DNA of 64,000 nucleotides from Phylloscopus collybita. Lineage: Eukaryota; Chordata; Aves; Passeriformes; Phylloscopidae. Where the stretch lies: assembly GCA_027886175.1 (NCBI GenBank), contig JAJNNQ010000003.1, forward strand, positions 22,919,501-22,983,500. The letters are read 5' to 3'. The notes below the pieces were generated by a model, which saw nothing but the letters and a program-made list of their open reading frames with translations, did no database searches and was not told the origin of the DNA. Below, one piece after another: positions 61,252 through 64,000 of this stretch. Position 1 is the first letter of the stretch. Every line of letters begins with the position of its first letter. The translations under genes were made by a program, and so were the position numbers.

Positions 61252-62014
61252 AGTTGAATGAGATTAGGGTTTTTTTGTTTATTTTTGTTTCCCCCACACA
61301 CCCTGTTGTTCTTCCCCATCTGGAGACTGCAGCTCTGAGTTGTTCCAGCCCTGTTTTGGGGCAGTTGCAGGTGGGTACAGGAAGGGGGTGTGGGAGCTGC
61401 TGCAGTGAGAGCCAGCCCAGGGGATGGGAGCAGCCTGCCAGTAGTCACCTGGAGCTGCTCCCCCTGCACACAGGCTGCCTGTGCCTTGGTGGTTGCTGTG
61501 CTTCAAAAGTGGAAGAGCTTTTGCCAGCTGAGGTTACACTCCTGGTCTGGTATTGCTTTAACGGGGAGATGGCAAAGAGAGGCTGCCAGAGGGGGTTATC
61601 AGTGCAAACAGTGCAGATGGTTTCAGTAACAGGAAGGCCTGCTTCACTTTTCTGGGGCAGGGTATTTCTTGTCTTGTTGGGAACAATGTTTAGATAAGAA
61701 ATTCCTAAAGGCAAGTCAAATCCTCCCGTTAGTTTTACATCGAATAGAAAAATTTTCTGTAGTATTTTGCTGATTTTAGGTGATAGTTATCTATCACCAA
61801 TAAAACCTTAATTGCTTCTGAAACCTTTGCTTCACACAATTACCTGGCCACCCATGCACCGTCTGCTAAACGTGATGCTCCTTCATTAAAGAAAGAAAGA
61901 ATTCGATGTTTTATGGGGGAAGAATTTTGGGATTTGTACGTATGTAGGTGTTGATAACAGAACTAATGGTCTCCCAGGACCTTTTCTGCACTGCTATTAC
62001 CTCATCATCCCTAA
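61252..62014. other. Unassigned sequence
   Basis: 61.30-61.68 kb is GC-richer and open on both strands (147 codons on plus, 111 on minus), without a recognised domain. Confidence 0.4.
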
Positions 62015-62165
62015 CCTGGGGCACTACCTGGGGCTGTGTCTGAAGTTCAGCATTTTGTACTTGGCTCTGCTGGAGTGTGTGATGCTCCTCAGCTCATTTC
62101 TCCTGTTTGTCAAGGCCCCTTTGAGTTGCAGCTCTGATCTGCAGAGATGTGCTGGTAAGAGCTTG
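62015..62165 (-). mobile_element. Old CR1 fragment (tentative)
   Basis: TTCAGCATTTTGTACTTGG, CTCAGCTCATTTCTCCTG and TGTCAAGGCCCCTTTGAGTT resemble the reverse strand of an older CR1 subfamily. The match is imperfect and no terminus is present. Confidence 0.45.
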
Positions 62166-62506
62166 TTCTGGGCCCAATGGCCCAGTCCCTTTTCACAGGC
62201 AGCCCCTGATGGTTCTAAGCTTTCTGGAGCTCTCCTTGCTCTCTTTATAGCTAGATGCCTTGCATTTTTAGGGCCCAACACCTGAAGGTTTGTTCCTGAA
62301 GGTGCTCTGGAAAGGTTTTACCTAAGTCTACTAAGCATTGCAAAGTGTTGAATAAAAATTTAAACAGCAAATTTGATATTGGCATCATGGGCATTAGTAA
62401 CGTGCAGGTATCTTGACTCTGCTCTGAAAATGAGCAGTCTGTCACTGAGCTATGAAAAAGTAAATTGGGAGCATGCAGCATCTCATCAAATACCTGTAAA
62501 TGGTCG

Positions 62507-62661
62507 TGGGTTTTTTGTTATTTGATGGTTTGGTTTTTTGTTGTTGTTTTTTGTTTCCTTGGGGTTTTTTTTGGGGGGGGGGGGTGTTTTTTTTGGGGGG
62601 AGGGTTTTTTTTTAGGTTTTTTGGGTTTTTTTTTTTTTTTAGGTTTTTGGGTTTTTTTGTA
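62507..62661. repeat. G-run / T-run low-complexity tract
   Basis: About 155 bp composed almost only of G and T on the plus strand. G-runs of 4, 11, 6 and several of 3 are separated by T-runs of up to 16. It has the ingredients of a G-quadruplex on the plus strand and a C/A-rich partner. Confidence 0.9.
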
Positions 62662-64000
62662 TTAGCCCTGTAACATATGCCACAGACTCCAACATCTGTC
62701 CTCAGACTCTGGAACCTTGTTAGCAAATCTCTCTGTGGCAATTGCCTCAGTTTGGTGGTGAATCATTTAATGCACTTCAGCTATGATTTCTGCCTTAATT
62801 CTTGTCTACAAGATCTCTACAAATGCTGTAGAGATTAGGTGGAAAGCTTTTACCTTAGTTGGAGGAATTGGATCATGGTCTATTTAACCAAGCATTTTGA
62901 GTCTATGGTTTTCCATGACTTTCCCACTGGATTATTGGGAGCAATAGTTAACAAGAGGTAAAACAGGACATCGTGGATAACGCCTGCTGTTAAATGTTCT
63001 GGTTTGGGCTTATGAAATTGGGTGTCTAATGCTAGTTCATGAGACAATAATTGAATCTTGTCAGCAGGAGAATGCACAGAAAGACCCCAAACCATTAAAA
63101 GTGCCATGAAGATTGGTCCAAGAACAGAAAGGTGACCTCAGGGCATAAAACCAAGCACTCCTGACTGTGCCATAATGCAAAGTAACAAGAAAGAATTCCC
63201 TTCTAGCAGAAGGAAAAATGACAGAGAGTACAACAACTGCCATGACTGACCTCTGCTGTAAATATCTTCGGGGCATGATTCGGTAAAGTTGAAAAAATTG
63301 CATTTCCAAGTGTGACTATTGATTTTTCTACTGTGTTGGCATGAAGTTATAGAGGCCACAGTTTGGAAAATTTGGGCCTGATCTTTTGGAACACCACTTT
63401 GTCCCACCTGTCTTGTAGTACTGCTAAAAATGAAGTTCATGTTGTTCAATGGTCTTGTGCACAGTCAGGTACAGATTTAGTAGCTGCACTTGAAAACAAC
63501 ATTTAAAATCCTTTTTCTTGCTTATTGCTAAGATGGGGTATGCCCAAGTTCACAAAATTATATATATTAAAGGGTTTTTTTAACAATTTCAGGTCTTCTG
63601 CAAGGTTCTAAATGAGTATGAAATCTTAGAAGATAATTCTGTGCTTGATCTTACATTTGTTTGAAGTTAGTGGTGAATTTCCCATTGATTTCATTAGTGT
63701 GGCACGAGGCTCCTGGGGCAAAAGTCTCAGTGTATTTTGGTCTATTTTTGGACTTATGTTTGCAAGAAGAGTGGAATGAGTGCAGGCATCTCTCATGAGT
63801 CAGAGGAGAGAATTCTCTAGTGGGGATAGTTATAATAAATTTAGCCCAAATTCTTCAGCTGATAATTAGAACTAAAGTAGGAAGAAATAGGGAGTACCTC
63901 ATCAGAGGTAATATAATTCCTGACATCCTCCAATAAGCTGGAAGTCCTGTAGTAAAAATAAAAAAACATATATTTTTAAAATAACTGGGATGACTGTGAT
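62662..64000. other. Unassigned sequence
   Basis: No gene or named repeat recognised to the end of the window. Confidence 0.4.

Noticed and set aside
61254..61714. 147-codon plus-strand frame with overlapping minus-strand frames
   Set aside because: Open on both strands in a GC-richer patch next to an A-rich repeat; no domain or splice support.

Overview
The window looks like non-coding DNA from a bird, most likely a songbird. The main evidence is several copies of the avian LINE CR1, recognised by its 3' end motif (GAATCATAGAA followed by GGTTGGAAGGGACC in reverse orientation) and by a decayed ORF2 peptide. These sit with many short endogenous-retrovirus LTRs, at least one of which (family C, beginning TGTCTTGGGTTGCAATGCAA) resembles LTRs I associate with passerines. 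There is no bacterial-style gene packing, no CpG island, no rRNA or tRNA gene and no CRISPR array. The organism call is inference.

Layout. 0.5-0.8 kb: LTR-A copy 1. 1.5-2.1 kb: a ~170-bp direct duplication. 4.9 kb: a perfect 16-bp hairpin. 6.7-7.1 kb: an LTR of family D. 8.7-9.7 kb: a minus-strand CR1 split by LTR-A copy 2, followed by a poorly resolved LTR-like stretch to 10.3 kb. 11.2-13.9 kb: five candidate minus-strand exons in compatible phase. 15.4-15.9 kb: LTR-B copy 1. 19.4-20.0 kb: another LTR. 22.2-22.5 kb: LTR-A copy 3. 26.7-32.4 kb: three LTR-C copies, the last two facing each other. 37.7-38.1 kb: CR1. 41.0-42.1 kb: a plus-strand CR1 split by LTR-A copy 4. 44.0-46.4 kb: a minus-strand CR1 hit by three separate LTR elements. 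46.4-64 kb: mostly unique sequence with microsatellites, a G-run/T-run tract and an old CR1 fragment.

LTR calls rest on TG...CA ends, repeated copies inside the window and target-site duplications (TSDs). Families A and B make 6-bp TSDs, as ERVK-type elements do; families C and D make 5-bp TSDs, as ERVL-type elements do. All LTRs are solo except the 45.6-46.4 kb element, which keeps a fragment of internal sequence and a polypurine tract. Half of the LTR insertions lie inside CR1 copies, although CR1 covers only a small part of the window.

No protein-coding gene can be named. Short open segments with good splice signals occur mainly on the minus strand (X1-X10 below) and could be exons of a long gene running right to left. 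Comparable candidates also turn up on the plus strand, so they are given with low confidence.
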